NCBI RefSeq assembly: GCF_003668555.1
Contig: NZ_RCWN01000001.1
Coordinates: 558,001 to 622,000 of the forward strand
DNA: 64,000 bases
Source of the DNA: Notoacmeibacter ruber
Lineage (GTDB): Bacteria; Pseudomonadota; Alphaproteobacteria; Rhizobiales; Rhizobiaceae
Direction of reading: 5' to 3'
A program made the translations under genes and the position numbers. Below are positions 1 through 9,452 of the stretch, in pieces. Numbering within the stretch: position 1 is the stretch's first letter; each line of letters opens with the position of its first letter. The notes beneath the pieces are model-generated. The model was not told where the DNA came from. It worked only from the letters and a program-made list of their open reading frames with translations, and ran no database searches.

Positions 1-557
1 GGTGTCATCTCGATCACATCAACGATTGGCAAAAGACTGAGGCGTCCTTGGCCGGTCTCGATCATCTCACGTAGCGTGCCGGCGTCGGTATCAGGGCGGG
101 AAGGCGTGGCTGATTGCTCGATCTTGATGGGAACGATCTTGCCCGGCTGCGTCTTCGTTCCGCCGGCCTCCGGTGGCGAAGGCGGCAATCCTGCGTCTTC
201 GTCCGTCGCCAACTGTTTCTGCATGGTCATGATGTCGCGATGCGTGGCTCGAGCGAGGTCGGCCATGGAAAGCGCCGCTACATCCGCCCGATTGGCGAAA
301 TCGGAAAGGGCGCGGTCGATCGCCACCAGTCGATCCTCGATCTGCTTTTCCACGCGACTGGCGCGGAGCAGGGCGACGAGGGAAATGACGAGCGAAAGAG
401 CCGCGATCAGCAGGCTCACCACGAGAACGTCGCGGACGACAAGGCTGGAGAAATCAGGATTGGCCGAGAGGATAGGCGTCAGCACCTGATAGATGGTGAA
501 GAAAAGGATGACGACGAAAAGAGCGAAAAGGACTTTCCGCATTGCGCTACCCCGCAT
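1..557 (-). CDS. Membrane-anchored protein, probable EAL-domain (TipF-like), C-terminus cut off by window
   Basis: The frame stays open on the minus strand from an ATG at 557 to the window edge (185 codons visible). An AGGAGG lies 9 bases before this ATG; a second in-frame ATG at 542 is less well placed. Two hydrophobic segments (about residues 6-22 and 38-58) are followed by a polar stretch that looks coiled-coil (about 60-115, with RVEKQIEDRL), then a Pro/Thr-rich linker. The last visible residues (GRLSLLPIVDV) resemble the lead-in of EAL cyclic-di-GMP phosphodiesterase domains (xxLxLQPIV). The layout of two membrane helices, coiled coil and EAL domain is that of TipF-like proteins. The catalytic EAL motif itself lies outside the window, so activity cannot be judged and the family call is an inference. 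Confidence 0.55.
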   Translation of the reverse strand, partial: MRGSAMRKVLFALFVVILFFTIYQVLTPILSANPDFSSLVVRDVLVVSLLIAALSLVISLVALLRASRVEKQIEDRLVAIDRALSDFANRADVAALSMADLARATHRDIMTMQKQLATDEDAGLPPSPPEAGGTKTQPGKIVPIKIEQSATPSRPDTDAGTLREMIETGQGRLSLLPIVDVIEMT

Positions 558-666
558 GGCTGGTCGCCTCCTTTTTATGATGAGATGCCAAACATCGCCA
601 GCCATGGTGACTTGTCTTTAGCCATGGTCTAGATGCAGCGCGAAACAATCAATCCAAAGGGATCCC

Positions 667-1509
667 ATGGCCTGGCAGCCCCCGCTCATGATCGACGCGC
701 TCGAAGACGTATCCGGTGCGTACTCTCTTCTCCTGTGCGATGTCTGGGGCGTCGTTCACAATGGCGTCCGGCCCTATGACCGGGGCTGTGCGGCGCTGAC
801 ACGCGCCCGGAGCCAGGGAAAGACCGTCGTGCTGATTACCAATTCGCCGCGCCGCGCCGATGCCGTAAGCGAACAGATGGTGCAGATCGGGGTGCCGGAC
901 GACGCCTGGGACGCCATCGTCACCTCGGGCGACGTCACGCGCAGGCTGATCGCCGAAGGGGCGAAGCGCATCTTTCATATCGGCACGGAAGCCGAACTCC
1001 ATATCTATGACGGTCTCGATGTTGAACTCGTCTCGAAAGAAGAGGCTGACGTCATCGTCTCCACCGGCCTCATCAATGATGAGGAAGAGACGCTCGACGA
1101 TTACGATGCCATGCTGAACGAATTTGCAGCGCGCGAACTGCCGATGATCTGCGCCAATCCGGACCTCAAGGTGCGTCGCGGTGATATCGTGGTGCCTTGC
1201 GCCGGTGCTCTTGCGCAAGCCTATGAAGAGCGCGGCGGCCTGGTTCGGGTGGCCGGCAAGCCGCATGGCCCGATCTATGACGCCGCGCTCGATCTGGCAG
1301 CGAATAGCGCGGGTCGCTCCTTTGCGAAATCGGATGCGCTTGCCATCGGTGACGGTGTCCCGACCGACGTTCGCGGCGCGATCGCGCAGAACATTGACTG
1401 CCTTTTCGTCACGGGCGGCGAGGCGAGCATCGAGGGCGATATCGATACGTTCGAACTTCTGAAGGCGGAAGGGATGCGCCCGGTCGCCGCTATGACGCAA
1501 CTCGTCTGA
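667..1509 (+). CDS. TIGR01459-family HAD-type hydrolase (NagD/HAD-IIA-like phosphatase)
   Basis: This 280-residue protein has the HAD motifs in order: DVWGVVHNG near residue 25 (motif I, nucleophile Asp), the TNSPRR stretch near 60 (motif II), AGKPHGPIYD near 198 (motif III Lys) and GDGVPTDVRGA near 235 (motif IV acidic pair). The large insertion between motifs II and III is the C2 cap of HAD subclass IIA. The substrate is unknown; family members dephosphorylate small phosphorylated metabolites in the cytoplasm. AAGGG precedes the ATG. It sits 4 bases upstream of ribF, so the two are probably co-transcribed, which hints at nucleotide or flavin phosphate housekeeping without proving it. Confidence 0.88.
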   Translation: MAWQPPLMIDALEDVSGAYSLLLCDVWGVVHNGVRPYDRGCAALTRARSQGKTVVLITNSPRRADAVSEQMVQIGVPDDAWDAIVTSGDVTRRLIAEGAKRIFHIGTEAELHIYDGLDVELVSKEEADVIVSTGLINDEEETLDDYDAMLNEFAARELPMICANPDLKVRRGDIVVPCAGALAQAYEERGGLVRVAGKPHGPIYDAALDLAANSAGRSFAKSDALAIGDGVPTDVRGAIAQNIDCLFVTGGEASIEGDIDTFELLKAEGMRPVAAMTQLV

Positions 1510-1513
1510 TCCG

Positions 1514-2515
1514 ATGGCAATATCTCGCATCGATCACTGCCGGGACCTGCCCGCCGAACTTCGCGGCGGCATCATCGCCATTGGCAATTTTGACGGCGTG
1601 CATCGCGGCCATCAGGCCGTGCTGACAATGGCGCGGGCTGAAGCCGACAAGATCGGCGCGCCGTTGATCGTGCTGACCTTCGAGCCTCACCCACGCGCCT
1701 TCTTTTCGAAGGAGACGGTTTACCGGCTGACACCGCCCTCGCTAAGGGCTCGTCTTCTGGAAGCGCTCGGCGTCACGGCCGTCGTCGAGCAAGAGTTTGA
1801 TGACGAATTCGCGGCCCTTTCGCCGGAGGCCTTTATCGAGAAGATGCTCTGCGAGGGACTCGGTGCGCGCGCGGTTATCGTCGGCCATGATTTCCATTTC
1901 GGTCACAAGCGCGCCGGCACGCCCGATATGCTCGCTGACGAGGGAAAACGGCGCGGCTTCGATGTGGAGATCGTCGAACCGGAAACGGCAGAAGACGGAT
2001 TGCTGATTTCCTCGACAACGATCCGGCAGGCGCTGGCCGATCACGATCTGGCGCACGCCAATGGGCTGCTCGGCTATCGCCATACTGTGGTTGCTCAGGT
2101 GGAGAAGGGCCAGCAACTGGGCCGGACGCTCGGCTATCCGACGGCCAACATGTCGCTGCCGGAGGAGACCGAGCTCGCACTCGGGATTTACGCCGTCCGG
2201 TTCAGGCGCGCCGACGGCACGCTCCACAATGGTGTCGCCAGCTTCGGGCGTCGGCCGACGGTGACCGAGAAGGGCGCTCCTCTGCTTGAGACCTTCCTGT
2301 TCGGATTTTCCGGCGATCTCTACGGCGAGACATGCTCCGTCAGCCTGTTTTCCTGGCTGCGCGGTGAAGAGAAATTCGATGGGCTCGATCCGCTGATCGC
2401 GCAGATGAAGCGCGATGAGGAGGAGGCACGGGCGGTTCTTGCTGGCGTCCAGCCACTCGGCCCGCTCGATCTGCCTGTCAGTTTCGACGGGCTGGTCGGT
2501 GATGTTGCGGGCTAA
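1514..2515 (+). CDS. ribF: Bifunctional riboflavin kinase / FAD synthetase
   Basis: RibF converts riboflavin to FMN and FMN to FAD in the cytoplasm. The N-terminal half is an FAD synthetase nucleotidyltransferase with IGNFDGVHRGH near residue 21 (the HxGH-like motif) and SSTTIRQAL near 160. The C-terminal flavokinase domain shows GRTLGYPTAN near 204, where the PTAN motif binds nucleotide and flavin, and LLETFLF near 250. At 333 residues the length is slightly above the usual 310-325. The ATG follows the HAD gene stop by 4 bases without a clear Shine-Dalgarno, which suggests coupled translation. No FMN riboswitch structure was seen upstream. Confidence 0.95.
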   Translation: MAISRIDHCRDLPAELRGGIIAIGNFDGVHRGHQAVLTMARAEADKIGAPLIVLTFEPHPRAFFSKETVYRLTPPSLRARLLEALGVTAVVEQEFDDEFAALSPEAFIEKMLCEGLGARAVIVGHDFHFGHKRAGTPDMLADEGKRRGFDVEIVEPETAEDGLLISSTTIRQALADHDLAHANGLLGYRHTVVAQVEKGQQLGRTLGYPTANMSLPEETELALGIYAVRFRRADGTLHNGVASFGRRPTVTEKGAPLLETFLFGFSGDLYGETCSVSLFSWLRGEEKFDGLDPLIAQMKRDEEEARAVLAGVQPLGPLDLPVSFDGLVGDVAG

Positions 2516-2753
2516 TGCCCCTTCCCACCTCGCGCGCCTTCCGCTAGAAGCGCGGCCATGACGGAATGGCGCATCCCTCCGGCTCTCGCCGGCATACGAA
2601 TTAGCCGCCCGGCCTTCGCCTGCGCGTGACTGGCGCGCACGAAGGTCCGGGATGTTTCGCTTGCGGCCCGCATTTCTGCCGGTCGCGGAAGTTTTCCTAC
2701 CAATGGCGCGCCCACACTTTTGTTTTTCGCCGCGCCCAGGCTGATCCGACCCT

Positions 2754-5700
2754 ATGACCGACGATACCAAGACCGACACCGGCATCGACTATTCCAAAAC
2801 GCTTTTTCTGCCGCAGACCGATTTTCCCATGCGGGGCGGCCTCCCCAAGAAGGAGCCGGAAATCGTCGCCCGCTGGAACGAGCTCGACCTCTACAAAAAG
2901 CTGCGTGAAGACGCCAAGGACCGACCGCTGCATGTGCTGCATGACGGCCCTCCCTATGCCAATGGCAACATCCATATCGGTCACGCGCTCAACAAGATCC
3001 TGAAGGATGTCATCACGCGCTCCTTCCAGATGCGCGGCTTCAACTCGAACTACGTGCCGGGATGGGACTGCCACGGCCTGCCGATCGAATGGAAGATCGA
3101 GGAACAGTACCGCGCCAAGGGCAAGAACAAGGACGAAGTGCCGATCAACGAATTCCGCAAGGAATGCCGCGATTTCGCCGCGCACTGGATCGAGGTGCAG
3201 TCCGAAGAGTTCAAGCGGCTCGGTGTGATCGGTGATTTCGACAAGCCCTACACGACGATGAACTATCACGCCGAGGCGCGCATCGCCGGCGAACTGCTGA
3301 AATTCGCGATGAGCGGCCAGCTCTATCGCGGATCGAAGCCGATCATGTGGTCGGTGGTCGAACGCACCGCATTGGCCGAGGCCGAGGTGGAGTATCAGGA
3401 CTACGAATCCGATACGATCTGGGTGAAGTTTCCTATAGGTACAAACACCCGAGTTTTCCTAGAAGGAGACGGGGCAACTTCCTCGCGAGATAAATTCGAA
3501 GTTTTGAAGCCTCTCGCGGCCAAGATCGCTGATGCCTCGATCGTCATCTGGACAACCACGCCTTGGACGATCCCAGGTAACCGCGCCATCGCGTTTTCGC
3601 CGCGCATTTCCTACGGTCTTTATGAGGTCACAAGCGCGGAAAACGATTTCGGCCCACAGCCCGGAGAGAAACTGATCTTTGCCGATGCGCTGGCTGAAGA
3701 GAGTTTCGAAAAGGCCAAGCTTGGCTTTGAGCGTAAGATGGACGTGACAGCCGAGATGTTGTCAGCCATGACCTGCGCGCATCCTCTTGCGGATCTCGGC
3801 TATGATTTCCCGGTCCCGCTTCTTGCTGGCGATCACGTGACCGACGATGCCGGCACAGGCTTCGTCCACACCGCGCCATCCCATGGTCGGGAAGATTTCG
3901 ACGCTTGGGTTGGCAGCGTTGTCGAACTTGAGAAGCGCGGTGTTCCGACCGACATTCCGTTCCCGGTCGATGATGCCGGCTATTACACCAAGGATGCGCC
4001 GGGCTTCGGCCCGGATCGCGAAGGTGGCCCGGCCCGCGTCATCGACGACAAGGGTAAGAAGGGCGACGCCAACAAATCCGTGATCGCGGCGCTGATCGAA
4101 GCAAACGCGCTCTTCGCGCGTGGTCGCCTGAAGCATACCTATCCGCATAGCTGGCGCTCCAAGAAGCCGGTGATCTTCCGCAACACGCCGCAATGGTTCG
4201 TGTCGATGGACAAGGATCTGGAAGGCTACGGTCTTTCGGGCCGCGAGCCGGCGCAGACCGATACGCTTCGCAGCCGTGCCCTGGCCGCCATCGATGCCAC
4301 CCGCTTCGTGCCCGCGGCCGGCCAGAACCGGCTGCGCGCGATGATCGAGGACCGACCGGACTGGGTGCTGTCGCGCCAGCGTGCCTGGGGCGTGCCGATC
4401 TGCGTGTTCGCGAGCGAAGATGGCGAAGTCCTGAAGGATGAAGAGGTCAACCGCCGCATTCTCGAAGCGTTCGAGGCAGAGGGCGCCGATGCCTGGTTTG
4501 CCGAAGGTGCGCGCGAGCGTTTCCTCGGTGATCGCGCCGGCGAAGACTGGCAGATGGTGCGCGACATTCTGGATGTCTGGTTCGACTCCGGTTCGACGCA
4601 CACCTTCACGCTGGAAGACCGCGACGACATGAAATGGCCGGCGGATATCTATCTCGAAGGGTCCGACCAGCATCGCGGCTGGTTCCATTCGTCCCTGCTG
4701 GAAAGCTGCGGAACGCGTGGCCGCGCGCCATACGACGCCGTCATCACCCATGGGTTCACCATGGCGGAAGACGGGCGGAAAATGTCCAAAAGTCTGAACA
4801 ATCAGGTCTTTCCGCAGGATGTGATGGCGCAGTCCGGCGCCGATATTCTGCGTCTCTGGGTCATGACGACCGATTACTGGGAAGATCAGCGTCTCGGAAA
4901 ATCGGTCATTCAGACCAACATCGATAGCTATCGCAAGATCCGCAACACGACCCGTTGGATGCTCGGCACGCTCGCCCATGATGAAGGCCAGCAGGTGCCG
5001 CTGACGGACATGCCGGAGCTGGAACGGCTGATGCTGCATCGCCTGGCCGAACTCGACCAGCTGGTGCGAACCGGTTACGACAATTTCGACTTCAAGCGGA
5101 TCAGCCGTGCCCTGACCGATTTTATGGTGCTGGACCTTTCCGCCTTCTACTTCGATATCCGCAAGGATGCGCTCTATTGCGATGCACCGAGCTCCAAGCG
5201 TCGCCTGGCCGCGCTTCAGGTGGTGCGCACGCTGTTCGATGCCTGTGTCAAATGGCTGGCTCCCATGCTCTGCTTCACCTGTGAGGAAGCCTGGCTGGAG
5301 CGTCACCCGGATGCGGTGTCGGTCCATCTGGAACAGTTCCCCACCATCCCGGCGGAATGGCGCGACGATGAGCTGGCGGCAAAGTGGAAGAAGGTTCGGC
5401 AGGTACGCCGCGCCGTGACCGGCGCGCTGGAAATCGAGCGCAAGGACAAGCGCATCGGCTCGTCTTTGGAGGCCGCGCCGACCGTCTACATCACCGAGCC
5501 TTCGCTGGCTGACGCAATCGCCGGTCTCGACATGGCCGAAATCTGCATTACCAGCGATATCACGATCAGGACGGAGGACGCGCCGGAAGGGGCATACCGC
5601 ATGGCGGATGCGCCGGGTGTCGGTGTCCTGCCCACCCTCGCCGAAGGCCGCAAATGTGCCCGCTCCTGGAAGGTGACACCGGACGTTGGCAGTGATCCGG

Positions 5701-5774
5701 AGTTTCCGGACGTCACGCCTCGCGATGCCGATGCCTTGCGCGAATTGAAGGCGGCGGGCCGATTGACGGCATGA
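2754..5774 (+). CDS. ileS: Isoleucyl-tRNA synthetase
   Basis: IleRS charges tRNA-Ile and is essential and cytoplasmic. The 1006-residue protein carries the class I signatures [15 protein letters not shown] (HIGH, near residue 65) and [10 protein letters not shown] (KMSKS, near 675). The CP1 editing domain is shown by [13 protein letters not shown] and [20 protein letters not shown], and the anticodon-binding domain follows the KMSKS loop. About 35 residues (228-262) form an insertion between WVKFPI and [10 protein letters not shown] compared with shorter rhizobial IleRS; related families vary at this site. The 238 bases between ribF and ileS hold no T-box-like leader and no convincing gene. 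The stop overlaps a candidate small ORF by ATGA. Confidence 0.97.
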   Translation: MTDDTKTDTGIDYSKTLFLPQTDFPMRGGLPKKEPEIVARWNELDLYKKLREDAKDRPLHVLHDGPPYANGNIHIGHALNKILKDVITRSFQMRGFNSNYVPGWDCHGLPIEWKIEEQYRAKGKNKDEVPINEFRKECRDFAAHWIEVQSEEFKRLGVIGDFDKPYTTMNYHAEARIAGELLKFAMSGQLYRGSKPIMWSVVERTALAEAEVEYQDYESDTIWVKFPIGTNTRVFLEGDGATSSRDKFEVLKPLAAKIADASIVIWTTTPWTIPGNRAIAFSPRISYGLYEVTSAENDFGPQPGEKLIFADALAEESFEKAKLGFERKMDVTAEMLSAMTCAHPLADLGYDFPVPLLAGDHVTDDAGTGFVHTAPSHGREDFDAWVGSVVELEKRGVPTDIPFPVDDAGYYTKDAPGFGPDREGGPARVIDDKGKKGDANKSVIAALIEANALFARGRLKHTYPHSWRSKKPVIFRNTPQWFVSMDKDLEGYGLSGREPAQTDTLRSRALAAIDATRFVPAAGQNRLRAMIEDRPDWVLSRQRAWGVPICVFASEDGEVLKDEEVNRRILEAFEAEGADAWFAEGARERFLGDRAGEDWQMVRDILDVWFDSGSTHTFTLEDRDDMKWPADIYLEGSDQHRGWFHSSLLESCGTRGRAPYDAVITHGFTMAEDGRKMSKSLNNQVFPQDVMAQSGADILRLWVMTTDYWEDQRLGKSVIQTNIDSYRKIRNTTRWMLGTLAHDEGQQVPLTDMPELERLMLHRLAELDQLVRTGYDNFDFKRISRALTDFMVLDLSAFYFDIRKDALYCDAPSSKRRLAALQVVRTLFDACVKWLAPMLCFTCEEAWLERHPDAVSVHLEQFPTIPAEWRDDELAAKWKKVRQVRRAVTGALEIERKDKRIGSSLEAAPTVYITEPSLADAIAGLDMAEICITSDITIRTEDAPEGAYRMADAPGVGVLPTLAEGRKCARSWKVTPDVGSDPEFPDVTPRDADALRELKAAGRLTA

Positions 5775-5935
5775 GGATTGCCGTGGCATCGCTGCAACTG
5801 TCGATGGCGGGGTCGGCAGCCCCTAGCCGGGCCGGACCTGCCTTCGACATGATCTTGCCGGATTGTTCCGTCAGGGGAATGTGGGATGAATGGCGTCCTT
5901 TGCGGCGGGCGCATGGGGAACTGAGGGACAATTGA
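5771..5935 (+). CDS. Candidate 54-residue small ORF bridging ileS and the lipoprotein gene
   Basis: Reading from an ATG that overlaps the ileS stop (ATGA at 5771-5774), the frame stays open for 54 codons and ends in a TGA sharing its last base with the lipoprotein ATG (TGATG at 5933-5937). Both junctions have the form of translational coupling. No domain, signal peptide or membrane segment is evident; the product would be mixed polar with two Trp and an Arg-rich end. Codon use is poor for this genome (several AGG and GGA codons), and no Shine-Dalgarno of its own is visible. It may be a chance opening in GC-rich DNA; the exact fit is the only positive evidence. Confidence 0.25.
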   Translation: MRIAVASLQLSMAGSAAPSRAGPAFDMILPDCSVRGMWDEWRPLRRAHGELRDN

Positions 5936-6573
5936 TGAACCGTTTCACTTCCTTGCGGGCGTTTGGCGCCCTGGCGGCGCTTGCCGCTCTCGCCGGATGC
6001 GGTCTGCAGGGGCCGACCTATGGCACCGGCAAACCCGCGAACGTCCAGCTTGTCGAGGACGTCACGTCGATTATCGATTTGACGCCCGACAAGGGCGAGG
6101 CGATCGCTTACCAGCCGCGGCCGGAACTCGTTCAGCCACCGGCGCTTGCCTCCAATGGCGCGCTACCGGCACCGCAGCAGAATGCGACAGAGTCCGACCA
6201 GTGGCTGGAATCGCCCGAGGAACGCCGTCAGCGCTATCGGGATTACGCAACCGCCAATCGTGACGACCCGACTTTCCGCCCTGCCGTGAGCCGGCCGGAA
6301 GACTACGCGTCGGGCAGGGACGACAGGAATACGACGAGCGCCATGCGGCTGGACCGGATGAAGCAGCAGCGCGAAGAGTATCAGCGTCGCAAGCGCATCG
6401 CGACCGTTGGCGATGCGGACCAGCGCCGGTATCTTTCCGAACCGCCGACAGAATATCGTGTACCGGCTTCCACGGCGCCCGTCGGTGAAATTGGCGAGGA
6501 CGAGAAGGCCAAGGCCGAACGGCTGGCCCGAGAAGCCGGCAAGGAAAAGAAGAAGCGTTTCATCTTTTTCTGA
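5935..6573 (+). CDS. Predicted lipoprotein, polar and charged
   Basis: Starting at the ATG at 5935 (GAGGGA 5-6 bases upstream), the 212-residue product has a lipoprotein signal peptide: positive N-terminus, hydrophobic core and lipobox L-A-G-C with the lipidated Cys at residue 22. The mature part is rich in Gln, Pro, Asp, Glu and Arg, with no recognisable domain. It ends in a Lys/Arg stretch followed by Phe-Ile-Phe-Phe. A small lipoprotein with this look downstream of ileS is common in Hyphomicrobiales, but its function is not known to me. It converges with tadA, leaving only 14 bases between the two stops. Confidence 0.75.
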   Translation: MNRFTSLRAFGALAALAALAGCGLQGPTYGTGKPANVQLVEDVTSIIDLTPDKGEAIAYQPRPELVQPPALASNGALPAPQQNATESDQWLESPEERRQRYRDYATANRDDPTFRPAVSRPEDYASGRDDRNTTSAMRLDRMKQQREEYQRRKRIATVGDADQRRYLSEPPTEYRVPASTAPVGEIGEDEKAKAERLAREAGKEKKKRFIFF

Positions 6574-6587
6574 CGGGAGACGGGCTC

Positions 6588-7046
6588 TCAGCGTTTTTCG
6601 CTGAAGAATCGTCGAAGCATGTCGGCGCTTTCGCTTTCCGAAAGCCCGGAATACACCTCCGGCGCGTGATGGCAGATGGCGGACCGAAAGTAGTTCGGAC
6701 CGCTTTCCACGGCTCCGCCCTTGGCGTCCTGCGCGCCGTAATAAAGTCGTCCGATCCGGGCGAAAGAGATCGCTGCCGCGCACATCGGGCAGGGCTCCAG
6801 CGTCACATAGAGATCGGCCCCGACCAGCCGCTCCTGGTTCAGTATCACGCAGGCCCTTCGAATGACGAGCATTTCGGCATGAGCGGTCGGGTCGTTGGTC
6901 TGACGTGTTTCGTTGCCGGCGGCGGCGATAACGGTCCCATTCAGGATCAGGCACGCGCCGATCGGCACTTCGCCACGCGCATCGGCCTTTCGCGCTTCCT
7001 CGAACGCAATTTGCATCGGGCTCTGTCTGTCGGCGTTATAGTCCAT
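6588..7046 (-). CDS. tadA: tRNA-specific adenosine deaminase (A34 to inosine)
   Basis: TadA deaminates the wobble adenosine of tRNA-Arg(ACG). The 152-residue protein has the zinc-dependent cytidine/deoxycytidylate deaminase signature: HAE at 56-58 (zinc His and proton-shuttle Glu) and PCPMC at 85-89 (two zinc Cys). Length matches the family. AGAGGCGAG precedes the ATG. It is divergent from the pseudouridine synthase gene across a 71-base gap, so two RNA-modification genes share a promoter region. Confidence 0.95.
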   Translation of the reverse strand: MDYNADRQSPMQIAFEEARKADARGEVPIGACLILNGTVIAAAGNETRQTNDPTAHAEMLVIRRACVILNQERLVGADLYVTLEPCPMCAAAISFARIGRLYYGAQDAKGGAVESGPNYFRSAICHHAPEVYSGLSESESADMLRRFFSEKR

Positions 7047-7117
7047 ATCTCGCCTCTATCGCATGGCTTGGCTTCCTGTTAGGGGAAGCGCCGCACACAG
7101 GAAAGGTCCGCGCGCGG

Positions 7118-8803
7118 ATGAATGACAGGAACGACAAGCGGGGATCCGGCGGCAAAGGCGGCCGGCCGGAAAAAGGGTCTCTCCGCCCGGATGGCGATGC
7201 GCCCCGGCACCGCAGCGCCGATAGAAGCGGCGACCGAAAGGGACCTCCCCCCGGACGAGGGAAATCCGAGGGGCCGGAGGCTGGCCGCCCGACATCGGAA
7301 CGGATCGAACAGGGCGAACGGATCGCAAAGCATCTGGCGCGTGTCGGCATAGCTTCGCGCCGTGAGGCGGAGGCACTGATCGAAGACGGACGGGTAGCGG
7401 TTAATGGCAAGGTGCTGACGAGCCCGGCCTTCAACGTGATGGCGGATGACCGCATAACGCTCGACGGCGAACTGATCGCCAAGAAGGAGCGCACCCGGCT
7501 CTGGCTTTTCAACAAGCCCGCCGGCCTTGTGACGACCAATAGCGACCCGGAAGGCCGGCCTACGGTCTTCGATGCCATGCCGAAAGACATGCCGCGTGTG
7601 ATCTCCGTCGGCCGACTGGACATCAATACGGAAGGGCTTTTGCTCTTGACGAATGATGGGGGTCTTGCCCGGGTTCTGGAGTTGCCGTCGACCGGCTGGC
7701 TGCGGCGCTACCGTGTTCGCGTGCATGGACAGGTGGATGAGAAGCGGCTTGCCGATCTGAAAGACGGTATTGCGGTCGACGGTGTCTTCTATGGCGGTGT
7801 GGAAGCCGCTCTGGAGCGGACGCAGGGCAGCAATGCCTGGATCGAGGTCGGCCTACGGGAAGGCAAGAATCGCGAAGTCAAAAACATCATGGGTGCGCTC
7901 GGCCTCGAAGTGACGAGACTGATCCGCATCTCATACGGGCCGTTCCAATTGGCAGATTTGCCGGAGCGCGCAGTGCGCGAGTTGAAGGGCCGCACATTGC
8001 GCGACCAGCTTGGCGTCCGCCTGATCGACGAATCGGGCGCCGATTTCGACGCGCCGATCCTCACCGCCTTCAGTAACAAGCCGGTCCGCGCCGAGCGTAA
8101 GCCGGAGGACGCTTCCAGCGCAAAGTCCGGCCGCAGCCGGGATCGTGACGAACGGCGCTCGGATGCTCTCGACCGGCTTTCGACAAGCCGCGACGAGGGT
8201 TGGGTTCGCAGTTCCGGCCGCGATCGCCGCGATACCAGGGATGATAGCAAGTCAGCCCCCGCGCGCGACTTTGGTCCGTTGCGGTCGCGCCAGCGCAACA
8301 CCCATGTCTGGCTCGGCGAGGGCGCTCGTCCGCTGAGCAAGAAGGAAAAGGAAGCCGCCAAGCGGCGCGAGGCCAACAAGGCCGCCGTTTTCGCGCGTGA
8401 TGTGCAGAAGGAGCGTGAGGAAAGCGGCGAGAGCCGACGTTCCGGGCCGGCTCGTCCTAAAACACAGGGCGCGGATGATCGAGGCCGGAAAAACGCGACC
8501 GGCGACAAGAGAGGACCGTCTTCTGCCAAGGGACGGCAAGATCGCGAGGCACGACCCACCGGCGACCGTTCACGCGGCGGCGAGCGTGCGGACAAGCGCG
8601 GCGGCGGACGCTCCACGGATCGAACTGGCCCGAAAGACGCTGCCAAGCGCGGTGAGGGACGCGGGCCGACGGGACGTCCGAACCGCGACGGCCCCCGCAG
8701 CGCCAAGCCGCGTGATGGCGGGCGTGCAAGACCCGGAGGCGGCTCGAAAGGCGGGCGGCCCGGTGGGGGCAAGCCACGTGGCGGTGGCGGTCGTAAAGGC
8801 TGA
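7118..8803 (+). CDS. RsuA/RluB-family 23S/16S rRNA pseudouridine synthase with long basic tail
   Basis: The catalytic part lies at about residues 62-300. An S4 RNA-binding domain ([18 protein letters not shown]) is followed by the synthase domain with [17 protein letters not shown], whose Asp168 is the expected catalytic Asp, and the [12 protein letters not shown] motif. RluB-type enzymes modify the 23S rRNA peptidyl-transferase region; the exact target here is inferred. Both ends are disordered: about 60 residues at the N-terminus and about 260 at the C-terminus, dominated by Arg, Lys, Gly, Asp and Pro with RGG-like runs. At 561 residues it is about twice the size of E. coli RluB. The stop overlaps the rsmD start (TGATG). 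Confidence 0.9.
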   Translation: MNDRNDKRGSGGKGGRPEKGSLRPDGDAPRHRSADRSGDRKGPPPGRGKSEGPEAGRPTSERIEQGERIAKHLARVGIASRREAEALIEDGRVAVNGKVLTSPAFNVMADDRITLDGELIAKKERTRLWLFNKPAGLVTTNSDPEGRPTVFDAMPKDMPRVISVGRLDINTEGLLLLTNDGGLARVLELPSTGWLRRYRVRVHGQVDEKRLADLKDGIAVDGVFYGGVEAALERTQGSNAWIEVGLREGKNREVKNIMGALGLEVTRLIRISYGPFQLADLPERAVRELKGRTLRDQLGVRLIDESGADFDAPILTAFSNKPVRAERKPEDASSAKSGRSRDRDERRSDALDRLSTSRDEGWVRSSGRDRRDTRDDSKSAPARDFGPLRSRQRNTHVWLGEGARPLSKKEKEAAKRREANKAAVFARDVQKEREESGESRRSGPARPKTQGADDRGRKNATGDKRGPSSAKGRQDREARPTGDRSRGGERADKRGGGRSTDRTGPKDAAKRGEGRGPTGRPNRDGPRSAKPRDGGRARPGGGSKGGRPGGGKPRGGGGRKG

Positions 8804-9360
8804 TGCGGATCGTCGGCGGCGAATTCCGGGGCCGGAACCTGAAGGCGCCGGGCTCTGACGCGACGCGTCCGACCACGGACCGTATGCGCGAATCCCTGTA
8901 CAATATTCTCGCTCATCGGGACGATATCGACCTTCCGGGAGCGCGCGTTCTCGATCTATTTGCGGGAACGGGTGCGTTGGGTATCGAGGCTTTGTCGCGG
9001 GGCGCCGCCTATGCCCTTTTCGTCGAGGATGCCGGCGCGGCGCGGGCCGTCATCCGAACGAACCTGGAAACGCTCGGACTCGGTGGCCGAACCCGGATTT
9101 TCCGGCGTGACGCGACCCGTATTGGCGAGGTCGGCACGATGAAGCCATTCGATCTCGTTCTTGCCGACCCGCCTTACCGGATGGGTTTGGGCGAAAAGGC
9201 TCTGGCGGCCGCGAAGGAAGGCGGCTGGCTGGCAGATGGCGCTTTTTGTATTCTGGAAGAGGCCGCGGACGCAACGTTTTCCCTGCCTGATGGCTTTTCC
9301 GTGCTGGATGAACGCCGTATCGGTGAGAGCCTCTTGCGTTTTCTGCGCGCAGGTGAATAG
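8803..9360 (+). CDS. rsmD: 16S rRNA (guanine-966-N2)-methyltransferase
   Basis: RsmD methylates G966 of 16S rRNA in the 30S subunit. The 185-residue protein has the SAM-binding motif [19 protein letters not shown] near residue 45 and the N-methyltransferase catalytic motif DPPY near 122. The N-terminal stretch [11 protein letters not shown] and the [14 protein letters not shown] segment are typical of RsmD. Its ATG shares one base with the pseudouridine synthase stop, so the two rRNA-modification genes appear translationally coupled. Confidence 0.95.
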   Translation: MRIVGGEFRGRNLKAPGSDATRPTTDRMRESLYNILAHRDDIDLPGARVLDLFAGTGALGIEALSRGAAYALFVEDAGAARAVIRTNLETLGLGGRTRIFRRDATRIGEVGTMKPFDLVLADPPYRMGLGEKALAAAKEGGWLADGAFCILEEAADATFSLPDGFSVLDERRIGESLLRFLRAGE

Positions 9361-9452
9361 TCAGCCTTACGATCTTTTCATCGTCCCGGCGCGTTTCCGC
9401 CTCAATCTCTCGTCCTATCTGGCACCACAGCAAGAGAATGACGGGAGACTGT

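Noticed and set aside
2516..2753. T-box or leader RNA in front of ileS
   Set aside because: No T-box consensus or terminator/antiterminator pair; such leaders are mainly in Firmicutes.
3762..5789. Open frame of 675 codons on the minus strand inside ileS
   Set aside because: It mirrors the ileS codons, has no family signature and a composition (many Arg, His, Gly) typical of antisense frames in GC-rich genes.
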